Below are positions 32,504 through 42,203 of a DNA stretch of 48,558 bases, piece by piece. The DNA is taken from contig CAYYNP010000036.1 of NCBI GenBank assembly GCA_964472545.1, forward strand, positions 1 to 48,558, in the 5' to 3' direction. The stretch is from CAYYNP01 sp964472545 (GTDB lineage Bacteria > Planctomycetota > Planctomycetia > Pirellulales > Thermoguttaceae). Numbering within the stretch: position 1 is the stretch's first letter; each line of letters starts with the position of its first letter. Below the pieces are notes generated by a model, which did no database searches, was not told the origin of the DNA, and worked only from the letters and a program-made list of their open reading frames with translations. The position numbers were made by a program, and so were the translations under genes.

Positions 32504-35500
32504 ATGAAGAGCGAACGAATCCGCAGTCGTGTCTTTTTTCCTCTGGCGCTGGCGCTGTTAGCGCTGGTCGGCGCGTTCGTGGTTGGCATCTACTGGTTTC
32601 AACGGCACCGCGTCGACGACCAGCTTACCCGGCGGCTCGACGCGATCAACGAGACGTTCCAGCAGGAACTGTCCGAAGACGCAGAGCTGATGCACGGGCT
32701 GATCGATATGTTCGAGCAGAAGCCCGAGTTGCGGCAGGCCTGGCGGACGGCAGATCGCCGCCTGCTGCAAGAGGCCGCCCAGCCGGTCTTTGAGCATCTG
32801 CGGCAAGAGTACCAAATCACCCATTTCTACTTCCACACGCTCGAGCGGACCTGCTTCCTGCGGGTCCATTGCCCGAACCGCTACGGGGACCGGATCGAGC
32901 GATTCACCATGGCCGAGGCGGCCGAATCGGGAGATGTTGCCCACGGCATAGAACTCGGGCCGCTCGGTACGTTCACGCTGCGCGTGGTCCACCCCTGGCA
33001 GATCGACGGCGAATTGGCCGGGTACATCGAATTGGGTGAGGAAATCGAACACGTCACGCCGAGGGTCAAGGACGTCCTAGACGTCGAATTGATGTTCACC
33101 GTGGAGAAGGCCTATCTGAATCGTGAAGGCTGGGAAGAGGGGCAACGATTGATGGGCCGCAGCGCCGACTGGGACCGGTTCGACGACGTGGTGGTGATCG
33201 ACTCGACGCTGGATTCCGTGGCGGAAGGACTCGACGGACACTTCACGTGCTCCGAAGACGATTCCGAAGAAACTCGATTCGACATCTCGATCGCGGGGCG
33301 AAAGTACCGCGGCGGACACCGCGGGCTTTGCGACGCCTCGGGCCGTTGCGTGGGAGAGATCTACGCCCTGGCCGACATGACTGCGGAGATGGCCGACCTG
33401 AAGGGGCTTCTCTCCGTCTTGATCGGTGCCGGTGCGCTGGTCAGCGGCGCACTCTGCACCGTGCTCTGGTTCTATCTGGGAAGCGTGCAGCGCCGGCTGA
33501 TCGCCGCCACCGACGGTTTGCAGGCCGAACTTCAGAAGGGCCGGCGGCGAGAGGCCGTGTTGCAGGAAAAGGAGACGTCGTTGCGCGACGAGGTTCGCCA
33601 GCGAACCGAAGCCGAAGCCAGTCTCGCTCACCGGGTGGGCGAGTTGGCCGAGGCCCGCACTGCCGCGATCAACGCCATGAAGGATCTCGAGCGCGAGAAC
33701 GAGGAACGGATCCACGCCGAGGAGGCCCTGGCCGAAAAGAGCATCCACCTGGACAACATCCTCCGCAGCGCCACCGAATACGCCATCATCACCGTCGATC
33801 TCGACTTCCGCGTGACCTACTACAATCCCAAGGCGGCCACGTTCTTCGGCTACTCGGCCGAAGAGGTCGTCGGCAAGACGGTCCACGAGATGCATCTGAA
33901 GGGAGGGCTGGCGCCCGATCGCTTCGAGCGGGCGGTGGAGAACGTCGGCCGAAACGGCGAACACTGCTTCTGCATGCGGCGGCAGATCGGCGAAACCACG
34001 CGCGACTTCGAGGCGCGCGTCTCCGCCATCCTGGATCCCCACGGCTATCCGGTCGGCTACGCGCTGTTCTGCCTCGACGTTACCGAGCGGCGGCGGGCGG
34101 AGGGCCAGGCGATGCGATTCGGCCGGATCCTGGAAAGCTCGCTGAACGAGATCTACATCTTCGACGCCAGGTCGCTGCGCTTCGTACAGGTCAACCGTGG
34201 GGCGAGGGATAACCTGGGTTACTCGATGGAGGACCTTCGGGAACTAACGCCGTTGGACCTCAAGCCCGAGTTCACCACGCAACAATTCGAGGATCTCGTC
34301 GCGCCGCTGCGCGACGGCACACAGCAGACTATCCGATTCACCACGAATCACCGGCGAAAGGACGGCTCCCTGTATCCCGTCGAAGTCGCCCTGCAACTGA
34401 GCGAACGCGATACGGGGGGCGTGTTCGTGGCGGTGATTCTAGACGTCACCGAGCGAATGCGGGCCGAGAAAGAACTCCGGGACTACTCACACGCCCTGGA
34501 GTCTGCCAACCGGGCACTGGAGGAGTTCAACCGGGCCGCCCAAGCCGCCACGCAGGCCAAGAGCGAGTTTCTGGCCAATATGAGCCACGAGATCCGGACG
34601 CCGATGACGGCCATCCTTGGCTACGCCGACCTGCTGCTCGACGCCGAACTCTCCGACGACCAGCGCCGCGAACACGTCAACACGATCCGCCGAAACGGCC
34701 GCGTGCTGATCGAACTGATCAACGATATCCTCGATCTCTCGAAGATCGAAGCCGGCAAGATGGACGTGCGGCGGACCGAGTTCTCGCCTTGCGGGATCGT
34801 CGAAGACGTGGTGTCGTTGATGCGCGTCCGCGCGGAGGCCGAAGGACTGGCCTTGAAGACGCGCCTCGCCTACCCGCTGCCGGGCACCATCCGCAGCGAT
34901 CCGGTCCGCCTGCGGCAGATCTTGGTGAACCTGGTCGGCAACGCGATCAAGTTCACCGAAACCGGCAGCGTGACGATCGCCGTCTGCTGCGAGGCCGCCG
35001 ACGGCAACGGTGACGGCCGGTACCGCATGCGTTTCGATGTGATCGACACCGGCGTGGGCATCGCCCCGGAAAAGTTGCAGAAGCTCTTCGAACCGTTCAC
35101 CCAGGCCGACGCCTCGGCCACCCGGCGCTTCGGCGGCACGGGGCTAGGGCTGACGATCTCCAAACGCCTGGCCGAATTGCTCGGCGGCGACGTGCGGGTC
35201 GAAAGCCACCCGGGCCGCGGCAGCACCTTCACGCTCACCGTCAATCCCGGTCCGCTCGGCGACGTCCCCATGCTCAACGGCCCCGACGATCGCGCCGGCG
35301 AGGAGTTGCCGGAAGAGGCAGACCGGCAGGAAGCCACGCCGTCGAAGCTCAACGGACGCGTGCTGCTGGCCGAAGACGGGCCGGACAACCAGCGGCTGAT
35401 CTGCGCGCTGCTGGAGAAGGCCGGGCTCGACGTCGAACTGGCCGACAACGGAGTGCTCGCCTGTGAGAAAGCGGTCGCCTCGCAGTCGCAAGGCAAGCCC

Positions 35501-35782
35501 TACGATCTGATCCTGATGGACATCCAGATGCCCGACATGGACGGCTATCAGGCGACGCAGAAGTTGCGAGAAGACGGCTGGCAGGGACCGATCGTCGCCC
35601 TGACCGCCCACGCGATGGTCGGCGACCGCGATAAGTGTCTCGAAGCCGGCTGCAACGACTACGCCACCAAGCCGATCGAGCGGGCGAAGTTGCTGGGTAC
35701 CGTGGCCCTGCACTTGGGCAACGGCAAGACGGCCGGCGATGGGCCGGCGGCGAACGAGTCGACCGAAGCTACATCGGCTTGA
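32504..35782 (+). CDS. Hybrid sensor histidine kinase (dCache_3-like, PAS x2, HisKA, HATPase, REC)
   Basis: The product has 1092 residues. The first helix (about 9-31) leads into a periplasmic sensor domain (about 32-300) with FHTLERTCFLRVHCPNRYGD and GTFTLRVVHPW / GYIELGEEIEHV, as in double-Cache type 3 domains. A second helix lies at about 302-326. Then come a coiled coil, PAS (about 419-535), PAS (about 545-665), HisKA with phospho-acceptor H695 in NMSHEIRTPM, a HATPase with N-box NLVGNAIKF and GTGLGLTIS, and a C-terminal receiver with D1006 in LILMDIQMPDMDG. Phosphate would pass from H695 to D1006 and then to an unseen phosphotransfer protein. The 3' end overlaps the convergent gene by 14 bp. 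Confidence 0.92.
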   Translation: MKSERIRSRVFFPLALALLALVGAFVVGIYWFQRHRVDDQLTRRLDAINETFQQELSEDAELMHGLIDMFEQKPELRQAWRTADRRLLQEAAQPVFEHLRQEYQITHFYFHTLERTCFLRVHCPNRYGDRIERFTMAEAAESGDVAHGIELGPLGTFTLRVVHPWQIDGELAGYIELGEEIEHVTPRVKDVLDVELMFTVEKAYLNREGWEEGQRLMGRSADWDRFDDVVVIDSTLDSVAEGLDGHFTCSEDDSEETRFDISIAGRKYRGGHRGLCDASGRCVGEIYALADMTAEMADLKGLLSVLIGAGALVSGALCTVLWFYLGSVQRRLIAATDGLQAELQKGRRREAVLQEKETSLRDEVRQRTEAEASLAHRVGELAEARTAAINAMKDLERENEERIHAEEALAEKSIHLDNILRSATEYAIITVDLDFRVTYYNPKAATFFGYSAEEVVGKTVHEMHLKGGLAPDRFERAVENVGRNGEHCFCMRRQIGETTRDFEARVSAILDPHGYPVGYALFCLDVTERRRAEGQAMRFGRILESSLNEIYIFDARSLRFVQVNRGARDNLGYSMEDLRELTPLDLKPEFTTQQFEDLVAPLRDGTQQTIRFTTNHRRKDGSLYPVEVALQLSERDTGGVFVAVILDVTERMRAEKELRDYSHALESANRALEEFNRAAQAATQAKSEFLANMSHEIRTPMTAILGYADLLLDAELSDDQRREHVNTIRRNGRVLIELINDILDLSKIEAGKMDVRRTEFSPCGIVEDVVSLMRVRAEAEGLALKTRLAYPLPGTIRSDPVRLRQILVNLVGNAIKFTETGSVTIAVCCEAADGNGDGRYRMRFDVIDTGVGIAPEKLQKLFEPFTQADASATRRFGGTGLGLTISKRLAELLGGDVRVESHPGRGSTFTLTVNPGPLGDVPMLNGPDDRAGEELPEEADRQEATPSKLNGRVLLAEDGPDNQRLICALLEKAGLDVELADNGVLACEKAVASQSQGKPYDLILMDIQMPDMDGYQATQKLREDGWQGPIVALTAHAMVGDRDKCLEAGCNDYATKPIERAKLLGTVALHLGNGKTAGDGPAANESTEATSA

Positions 35783-36815
35783 TCGTCGTGACCCACAGAA
35801 ACGGCTGGCCGGCCTCGTCCAGGCGGACCTCGTACTTCAGTTGCGCCTGACCGAGAATCCGCCGCAAGGCCAGGCTGTAGGTCGTGCGGCGTTGTGGATG
35901 CGAAACCGGCACTTTGTCCGGCTCCACGCCGTGCCGAGCCAGCGCGTTGTGGTCGATCAACGCCGGCACCTTCAGAATGCCCGCAATCGCCGTCAGCGCC
36001 CGGGTTGCCGAAACACCTTGCACGTTGACGTTGTGGAACTCGAAGAGCGCCGGCAGCGTGTCGTGGGGCAGTCCGTCGGGCTCCCAACCGACGGGCCAAA
36101 TGCTCAGCCCCTCCCGTGCCCGAACGATCACGTACGCGATACGCCCGCCGCTCTCGTGTGGCACCACGCACATCCCCACCGGCCGCAGCACGTAAGCCAG
36201 CGCCGTGCCTCGCGAGAGGTCCGACAGTTCTTCGGCGACGGTCTCCCCGGCAAGCGTTTCATACAAATCCGCGTCCATCCGCAGCGGCAACGTGAGACTC
36301 TCGCCGATCTTTCTCACGGCCACGTCGCGGCCGACTCCCTGCGTGGAAAACCCCAGCGAGCGGCCCATGTCCTGTTGCACCCGCTCGAATTGGTCGGCAG
36401 TCAGCCCGAACGCGGCCTTTTCCGGCCGCCGATCTTCCGGGCCCTGCTGGGCCAGGTCGTCGAGCCAGCGGGCCAGCCGGGCCGTGTCGTGTTGGCTGAA
36501 GCGGCCGCCGGGCAGGATCAACTCGGTGCGCGAACGGATCACGCCGGTCACCGTATAGACCGGGCTGTTTTCGGTGCCGCCGACCTCGATGCCCACTTTG
36601 GCGGCGCCGCCGGAGCGAATCCGCACGTTGCGAATCCCCGCCTGCGATAGGGCCCGGCCCCATTGCTGCAAGGCCGTGGGGTCGCCGCGGACGTCGCCGA
36701 TCAACTCGAGCTGCACGCGCCCGGCTGCCCGCGCGGTGGCCGGCTGCCAGAGCAGCGGCACCAGGGCGAGGGCAATGATGATGGGTGTCCGCATCCGCGC
36801 GAGAAATCGTGACAT
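35769..36815 (-). CDS. Exported protein with STN-like C-terminal domain
   Basis: The product has 348 residues. The start at 36815 (MSRFLARMRTPIIIALALVPLLWQ) yields a signal peptide; a second in-frame ATG lies at 36794. The C-terminal third (FEFHNVNVQGVSATRALTAIAGILKVPALIDHNALARHG then LRRILGQAQLKYEVRLDEAGQPFLWVTT, taken as two separate pieces) has the alternation of an STN/secretin N-terminal domain. The middle is unrecognised. It is likely periplasmic and of unknown role. Its stop codon lies inside the end of the kinase gene on the opposite strand. Confidence 0.7.
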   Translation of the reverse strand: MSRFLARMRTPIIIALALVPLLWQPATARAAGRVQLELIGDVRGDPTALQQWGRALSQAGIRNVRIRSGGAAKVGIEVGGTENSPVYTVTGVIRSRTELILPGGRFSQHDTARLARWLDDLAQQGPEDRRPEKAAFGLTADQFERVQQDMGRSLGFSTQGVGRDVAVRKIGESLTLPLRMDADLYETLAGETVAEELSDLSRGTALAYVLRPVGMCVVPHESGGRIAYVIVRAREGLSIWPVGWEPDGLPHDTLPALFEFHNVNVQGVSATRALTAIAGILKVPALIDHNALARHGVEPDKVPVSHPQRRTTYSLALRRILGQAQLKYEVRLDEAGQPFLWVTTIKPM

Positions 36816-36875
36816 GTCCGCATGCTCCGCAGCGTAAAGCCCCCCTCGATTGCCTAGAACCACTCTCGCCACCCA

Positions 36876-36884
36876 ATTATAGCA
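36876..36884 (-). promoter_or_regulatory. Extended -10 promoter of the STN-like gene
   Basis: On the minus strand the sequence TGCTATAAT is a perfect extended -10 box about 60 bases before the start codon at 36815. No good -35 box is seen, which fits an extended -10 promoter. Confidence 0.45.
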
Positions 36885-37056
36885 CGGTCGGGGGGATCGA
36901 AAAGGGGCGTTACCGCTCCCCCCGGTTGCATTCCCGCGCAAATGAGTCAGAATAGCCGGTGGCTAATCATCGGGGAGTCTGCGCGATCGCGGAATCGCGG
37001 CCGCGGAATCCTCGTAAGACATTTCCGTTCGCCCTTGGCAGTAAGGAGAGTTTGCG

Positions 37057-38061
37057 ATGGCACGACCCGTCACGATGTTTACCGGACAGTGGGCCGATTT
37101 GTCCCTGGCGGACTTGGCGGAGAAGTTCAGCGGGTTCGGCTACGACGGGTTGGAACTGGCCTGCTGGGGAGACCATTTCGAGGTCGACAAAGCGCTGGCC
37201 GAGAGCGACTACTGCGCCAAGAAACGCGAACTGCTGGAGAACCACAACCTGCAGGTCTTCGCCATCAGTTCCCACCTGGTTGGCCAGGGCGTGCTGGATA
37301 TCATCGACCAGCGCCATCAGGCGATCCTGCCGCCGTACGTCTGGGGCGACGGCGATCCGGCCGGTGTGAACGCCCGGGCTGCCGAAGAGCTGGCCAACGC
37401 CGCCCGCGCCGCCCAGAAGCTCGGCGTAGGCATCGTCAACGGCTTCACCGGCTCGAGCATTTGGCACCTGCTCTACTCCTTCCCGCCGGTCACGCCGGAG
37501 ATGATCGACGACGGCTTCAAGCTGCTGGCCGAGCGCTTCAACCCGATCCTCGATGTGTTTGCCGAGTGCGGCGTGAAGTTCGCCCTCGAGGTGCATCCCA
37601 CCGAGATCGCCTTCGACTTGGTAACCGCCGAGCGTGCCATCGAAGCCTTGGGCGGCCGCGAGGAATTCGGTTTCAACTTCGATCCCAGCCATCTGCTCTG
37701 GCAGGGCGTCGATCCGGTCGAGTTCATCAAGGCGTTCCCGGATCGGATCTTCCACGTGCACATGAAGGACTGCATCGTCACGCTCGACGGCCGCACGGGT
37801 ATCCTGGCCAGCCACCTGAACTTCGGCGATCCGAAGCGCGGCTGGGATTTCCGCTCCCTGGGCCGCGGCGGAGTCAACTTCGAGGAGATCATCCGGGCGC
37901 TAAACCAGGCCGGCTACAGCGGCCCGCTCTCGGTCGAGTGGGAAGACAGCGGCATGGATCGCGACCACGGCGCCAAGGAGGCCTGCGACTTCGTCCGCAA
38001 GGTCGACTTCGAGCCAAGTCAAGTTGCCTTCGACGCGGCCTTCGACAAGGAAGAGCAGTAG
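37057..38061 (+). CDS. Sugar phosphate isomerase/epimerase family (AP endonuclease 2-like TIM barrel)
   Basis: The product has 334 residues. The start follows a strong AAGGAGAG. Segments of the xylose isomerase-like TIM barrel are visible: GYDGLELACWGDHFEV near the N-terminus, then metal-ligand-type motifs FALEVHPTE, FGFNFDPSHL, IFHVHMKD and GPLSVEWEDS. The family interconverts sugars or inositol derivatives with a divalent metal and commonly works with Gfo/Idh/MocA oxidoreductases, several of which are encoded in this window. No signal peptide is seen, so it acts in the cytoplasm. Exact substrate unknown. Confidence 0.9.
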   Translation: MARPVTMFTGQWADLSLADLAEKFSGFGYDGLELACWGDHFEVDKALAESDYCAKKRELLENHNLQVFAISSHLVGQGVLDIIDQRHQAILPPYVWGDGDPAGVNARAAEELANAARAAQKLGVGIVNGFTGSSIWHLLYSFPPVTPEMIDDGFKLLAERFNPILDVFAECGVKFALEVHPTEIAFDLVTAERAIEALGGREEFGFNFDPSHLLWQGVDPVEFIKAFPDRIFHVHMKDCIVTLDGRTGILASHLNFGDPKRGWDFRSLGRGGVNFEEIIRALNQAGYSGPLSVEWEDSGMDRDHGAKEACDFVRKVDFEPSQVAFDAAFDKEEQ

Positions 38062-38116
38062 GCTGCGTGAAACGCACGACGGGGCAACGGATCGTGGCTT
38101 TCGTCCCGTGAGGCGT

Positions 38117-41100
38117 TCAATCGGCCGGTTCGAGGTGCGGCATGAAAGCGGCGCCGTAAGTGCTGCGCTCTTGCTCGCTAGGCTCGGCCGGCGGCGGATT
38201 CTCTTGCCACCGCTTCACCATGGTCGGGAACTCCGCTTCGGTGGCGAAGGTGAAGCCCATCGGCCGATCGCCGGGCTGCGTGACGTAGTCGCGCTCGCGG
38301 CGCGAGTCCTCGGGATACAGCAGCACCATGCCGTGTTCGTATCCGTGGGGGCGGTGGAAGACGGCCGCAATCTGGTCGACTTCGCGCGGCAGATCGGCCC
38401 GGCGCGGCCACTGATCCGGATCGCCGGCGTCGTGGGGCGCCCCGTCGGGCGTGACCACCAGCACCTTGCCGGGCATCTTCTCCCGGGCCAAGGCCGGGTC
38501 GCGGCCCATGATCGTTGCCGCCAGGCCGTTCTTGCGCGATTGCGGATGCCAGCTCAACGCGATCCGCTCGTCCGGCTTCGCCTCGAGGAAACGGACCAGG
38601 ATCCAATCCTCTGTGAAGCGATGTTCCATCGCCGAACGGGAGCCGTGCGCGTGCCAACCGGCCTCGTAGACGTAGGCCGGCTTCTCACCCGCGGCCGGAA
38701 TCACCACCGGCACGAAGTACGGAAACTTCGGCACGCTTTCCGCCCGCCAACCCTCGCGGCCGCGGTCGTCGGCCCCGAAGCGAACGATCTGCGGGTAGCT
38801 GGCCCCGGAGGAATCGGAACGGCGGCAGCCCGCCGGATCCAACAACAGCGAGGTGGCCCCCGATTCCATGTAGTACGTCTTGGCGATGTAGCGCGGCGCA
38901 TAGATCGTCGAAGCAAAGCTCCCCGGCCACTGCTGGCTGCGGCGGACGCAGACGCCCTCGGCCACGGGTAAGACGGTTGGGGCGACGATGACGCCGGGGT
39001 CCATGCCAAGAAGATACCGCTGGCGTTGTCGAGCAGGTGATTCCGGTCCGTTGCCGACGAGTTGAAGTTGCCCCAGCCGGTTCGCTCGAGTACCGTCGCC
39101 GGTGACCGTGACAAAGACGTCTCTCTCGTCTCCCGGTGCGAAGTCCCGTACATCGATCTCCGCCGGCTCGATACGCAACCCCGGCGACGCCTTGATGCGG
39201 ACCGTTCCGTGCGCCGTGCCCCTGCCGTGGTTTTGCAGCCGCAGCTTTCGGCAAGCCTTACCACCGCTGTGCAAACACAATGCCGTGTCGGGGATCCAAC
39301 GGGTCGCCAACTCCACTGGCGGTTCGGCATATCGGTGTCTACCTTGAACGGTGAAGCTGCCCGTCGGGGCCTTCAGATCGCCATATTCCTTGCAGTCGCC
39401 CACACGGCGCATTGGCATCGGTTTTCCGTTGAGAACCAGACCGCCGCGCTCATCGAGGTCGACGATGCCCGAAATGTCACCCACCGCCTCAATTCCCGCG
39501 TCGGTACGCCTTAAGAATGCGAAACCCTTGAATCGGCAACGCGGCATCTGCCTATCGACCGTGACGGGTGTACCCGTATCTTCGCGCAGATCGATCAGCA
39601 GATAGTCGTTGTGGAGTATCCCCGGCGACGACTCGTCCGGTTTCAACTCGTCGTACACCGTCAGTTCGACGGCCAGGACGTCCTCGATTTGCGTGTCAAC
39701 GCGACGTACATACCGGATCCGATGCCGCCCGCGAAACGGCTCATGCACGGCCACAAACGTCGTCGACGCACACTTCCGCGTGGCCACCACCGCTGCGGCG
39801 CCGGGTTCGTCTTCGCCATAGCAGAAGCGGTCTTTGCCGTGCCATCGGCCGGAGGTGTCGGAGACGACCGGCGATCGGGCCACGTAGGCTGCCGTGCCAT
39901 CCTCGCCGAACATCGTGATTCGCGAGCCGATTCGCTCGTCGAACCAACGCTCGCCGAATCCGCTGAACTGCCGATGGGCACCGCCGCTGGATTGCACCAG
40001 CGAGACGCTCCAGTCCTCGTCGGTGTGCAGCGACCGTTCGTCGCCCAGGTTGAACAGATAGCCGACCAGGTCGCGCGACGCCGTCCAATGTTGTGGCCTA
40101 TCGGGATAAGCGTGGCCCAGCCCCTGCACGATCCACTGATAATGCCGCGGCCGGTCGCTGGTGAGTCGAAACACGTCGAGCAGATAGTCGTTGGTCAACA
40201 CCAGCGCCCGGGTTTGATCCACGCCGTCGTAGATTCCCCGGCCCCGGGCGGCGACGAACTTGAAGTGCTCGCTGAAGTGGTCACGCAGATCGACCGGGCC
40301 GATCGTCTTCGGCTCCTCGAAGTCGACCACCACCGTGCTGTGGCTGCGGGCGGAGTTGCTGAAGCCGGGGTCGACGCCGGAGTAGTTCGTGGCGTGTTTG
40401 CGGTTGACGTACAGCGGCCGGTTGTAGGCGTAGAAGCCGGTCAAAGAGAAGCAATCCTGCACGTGATGGGCGTACGGCGTGGCCAATCGCATGCCGACCG
40501 CCGGGGCCGCCGACTCCCAATAAGCCGGCCCTTCTTCCGCCCTCAGCACGACCAAGCCACGTCCGGGATAGACGCCCGAGGGCGCCGCCGGCGGCGAGAC
40601 TTCTTGCGGATCGATCGGCTTCAATCCGAACAGCAGCGAGGGGTAGTAGAACGCCTCGTCCGGCGCCCGGCGTTGTGCCAGGAAGTAATCGAAGCCGGCG
40701 TCCGGCCACGCGGCATGGGCCATCTCGAACCAAGACCATTCGCCCAAGCCCCAGCGGTGATCGTCGCGGCCGGCGTGGCGATGTTCGAGATAGCCGGCCA
40801 CCAGGTAGTGTTGAAACCCGTAGGCCGGGATGCCCCGGGCGCCCTTGGCGTCGCCCATCGAAAGCCGCGGATAATGCGGCCGCGAGGTGCCCAGATCGAC
40901 CCGGGGCATGCCGATCCACAGCACGCTCTCGATGTGGCCGCGGATCGTGGCTCCCTGACGGCCGCGATAGCCGAAGCCCATCTCGTCGACGTCCAACCGC
41001 CCACACGCCCGGCCCCAGAGCAGGATCGCGTCGGGCGTGTTGTACATCTTGCCGAACTCTTCGTTGTAGAACCCCAGATCGCTGAGATACTCGTCCAGAT

Positions 41101-41668
41101 ACCACTTCAGTCCGAAGGGTCCCTCGAAGATCTCCCGCATCAGGTCCTCGTCGCGCAGCGAGGCGGCCATCAAATGGGCACTGAGATACCAGGGGTATTG
41201 CAGATTGGGCAGCCAGTTGTGGCGGTTGTAATTGCGGGTCGTCATCGAATCGACGGCCATGCGGACGTACGCCCGAAAGGCCCGTTCGACCGTTTGGCGT
41301 TCCGCTTCGCTGAGCAAGTCGTAGAGGCAATCGTATCGCAGTGGTGAGACGTAATCTCCACGTGCCTTTCCCCCGCCGACGGAGTCCAACAGCAACTTCT
41401 TCTCCGCCTCGCCGGCGGCCTCGTCGCCCATTACCGTGTAGCGAAACAGCCCGGCCAGGTCGTTGCCCCGGGCGCGGTGATCCGCCAACGTAGCGCACGC
41501 CTCGCGGGCCCAAGGCTCACTCTGCACCGTGTGCCGCACCGCGGCGGCTTCCTCCGGGGTCCAGAGGATGAAGGGATGCGCGTGTTCGGCGGCGGCGTGA
41601 ATTGCGGGAAGCAAGGCGACCACCACGGTTAGCACGGTCACCCAGGTAGACGGGCTCCAGCGTGTCAT
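38117..41668 (-). CDS. Large exported heparinase II/III-like protein
   Basis: The product has 1183 residues. ATG 41668 follows GGGAGAA; a TTG one codon upstream is not needed. The signal peptide is STWVTVLTVVVALLPAIHAAA. The N-terminal 370 or so residues are helical, as in the alginate-lyase/heparinase toroid (RHNWLPNLQYPWYLSAHLMAASLRDEDL taken in parts). A beta-rich central region has the heparinase II/III-type block HATNYSGVDPGFSNSARSHSTVVVD (read in pieces) preceded by LYVNRK. The last 350 residues include a beta domain (LRLQNHGRGTAHGTVRIKASPG) of adhesion or Ig-like look. It probably cleaves acidic polysaccharide outside the cytoplasm. Assignment is at superfamily level only. Confidence 0.7.
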   Translation of the reverse strand: MTRWSPSTWVTVLTVVVALLPAIHAAAEHAHPFILWTPEEAAAVRHTVQSEPWAREACATLADHRARGNDLAGLFRYTVMGDEAAGEAEKKLLLDSVGGGKARGDYVSPLRYDCLYDLLSEAERQTVERAFRAYVRMAVDSMTTRNYNRHNWLPNLQYPWYLSAHLMAASLRDEDLMREIFEGPFGLKWYLDEYLSDLGFYNEEFGKMYNTPDAILLWGRACGRLDVDEMGFGYRGRQGATIRGHIESVLWIGMPRVDLGTSRPHYPRLSMGDAKGARGIPAYGFQHYLVAGYLEHRHAGRDDHRWGLGEWSWFEMAHAAWPDAGFDYFLAQRRAPDEAFYYPSLLFGLKPIDPQEVSPPAAPSGVYPGRGLVVLRAEEGPAYWESAAPAVGMRLATPYAHHVQDCFSLTGFYAYNRPLYVNRKHATNYSGVDPGFSNSARSHSTVVVDFEEPKTIGPVDLRDHFSEHFKFVAARGRGIYDGVDQTRALVLTNDYLLDVFRLTSDRPRHYQWIVQGLGHAYPDRPQHWTASRDLVGYLFNLGDERSLHTDEDWSVSLVQSSGGAHRQFSGFGERWFDERIGSRITMFGEDGTAAYVARSPVVSDTSGRWHGKDRFCYGEDEPGAAAVVATRKCASTTFVAVHEPFRGRHRIRYVRRVDTQIEDVLAVELTVYDELKPDESSPGILHNDYLLIDLREDTGTPVTVDRQMPRCRFKGFAFLRRTDAGIEAVGDISGIVDLDERGGLVLNGKPMPMRRVGDCKEYGDLKAPTGSFTVQGRHRYAEPPVELATRWIPDTALCLHSGGKACRKLRLQNHGRGTAHGTVRIKASPGLRIEPAEIDVRDFAPGDERDVFVTVTGDGTRANRLGQLQLVGNGPESPARQRQRYLLGMDPGVIVAPTVLPVAEGVCVRRSQQWPGSFASTIYAPRYIAKTYYMESGATSLLLDPAGCRRSDSSGASYPQIVRFGADDRGREGWRAESVPKFPYFVPVVIPAAGEKPAYVYEAGWHAHGSRSAMEHRFTEDWILVRFLEAKPDERIALSWHPQSRKNGLAATIMGRDPALAREKMPGKVLVVTPDGAPHDAGDPDQWPRRADLPREVDQIAAVFHRPHGYEHGMVLLYPEDSRRERDYVTQPGDRPMGFTFATEAEFPTMVKRWQENPPPAEPSEQERSTYGAAFMPHLEPAD

Positions 41669-41948
41669 CAACGTTCTCCCTCATACAAGGCACAAGGCCC
41701 ACAGGGGTAATCCTGTGTCGTCGGCGCGTGTCACGTACGCGCCAATCGCCCTGGCCGCCAACACCAACACGGCCGGCAGACCGTGGCAACCGCTCAGTAC
41801 ATCGCGTGGCTCCCAGAAACGGCATACACGCGCCCCCGGCAAACTCCGCTACGAGATTCCAAACCTAGTGCGACGAAAGGGCCGTTGTCAAGAATCCGGC
41901 CGCGACAGCGGCCCCGACAATGCGTCACGCGATCTGCAAAGTCCGACA

Positions 41949-42032
41949 TTCCGTAGGGTGCGTCTGGACGCACCATGGCTAGCACACAGAGTTTCCTGAA
42001 GGACATGGTGCGTCCAGACGCACCCTACGGAA
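41949..42032. repeat. 84-bp perfect inverted-repeat element (family E)
   Basis: Arms of 29 bp (41949-41977 and 42004-42032) pair without mismatch around a 26-base loop. Each arm contains the partly self-complementary GGTGCGTCCAGACGCACC or its complement. It lies in the gap 41669-42203 between divergent genes. Size and structure fit a MITE-like or REP-doublet element. The rest of this gap holds no supported gene; a promoter-like pair follows at 42099-42127. Confidence 0.85.
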
Positions 42033-42098
42033 GGCGAAAACGTGGCAGAACCGCAGTTCTGTCGACTTTGCAGTTCTCCTGCATTCACCTTCGGCGCC

Positions 42099-42127
42099 TT
42101 GACATCCACCCGAGCAATTGGTAGGGT
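42099..42127 (+). promoter_or_regulatory. Possible promoter of the TPR gene
   Basis: A perfect TTGACA at 42099-42104 is followed after 17 bp by TAGGGT at 42122-42127, which keeps only the T, A and final T of the -10 consensus. It lies 76 bp before the ATG at 42204. Confidence 0.35.
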
Positions 42128-42203
42128 CGAGCAATTGGCTCACTTTCCGGAGCAGTTCGGAAGAGGCGGTTGGCCACTGCACGCTGGCTTCCGGAGGTGG
42201 GCA

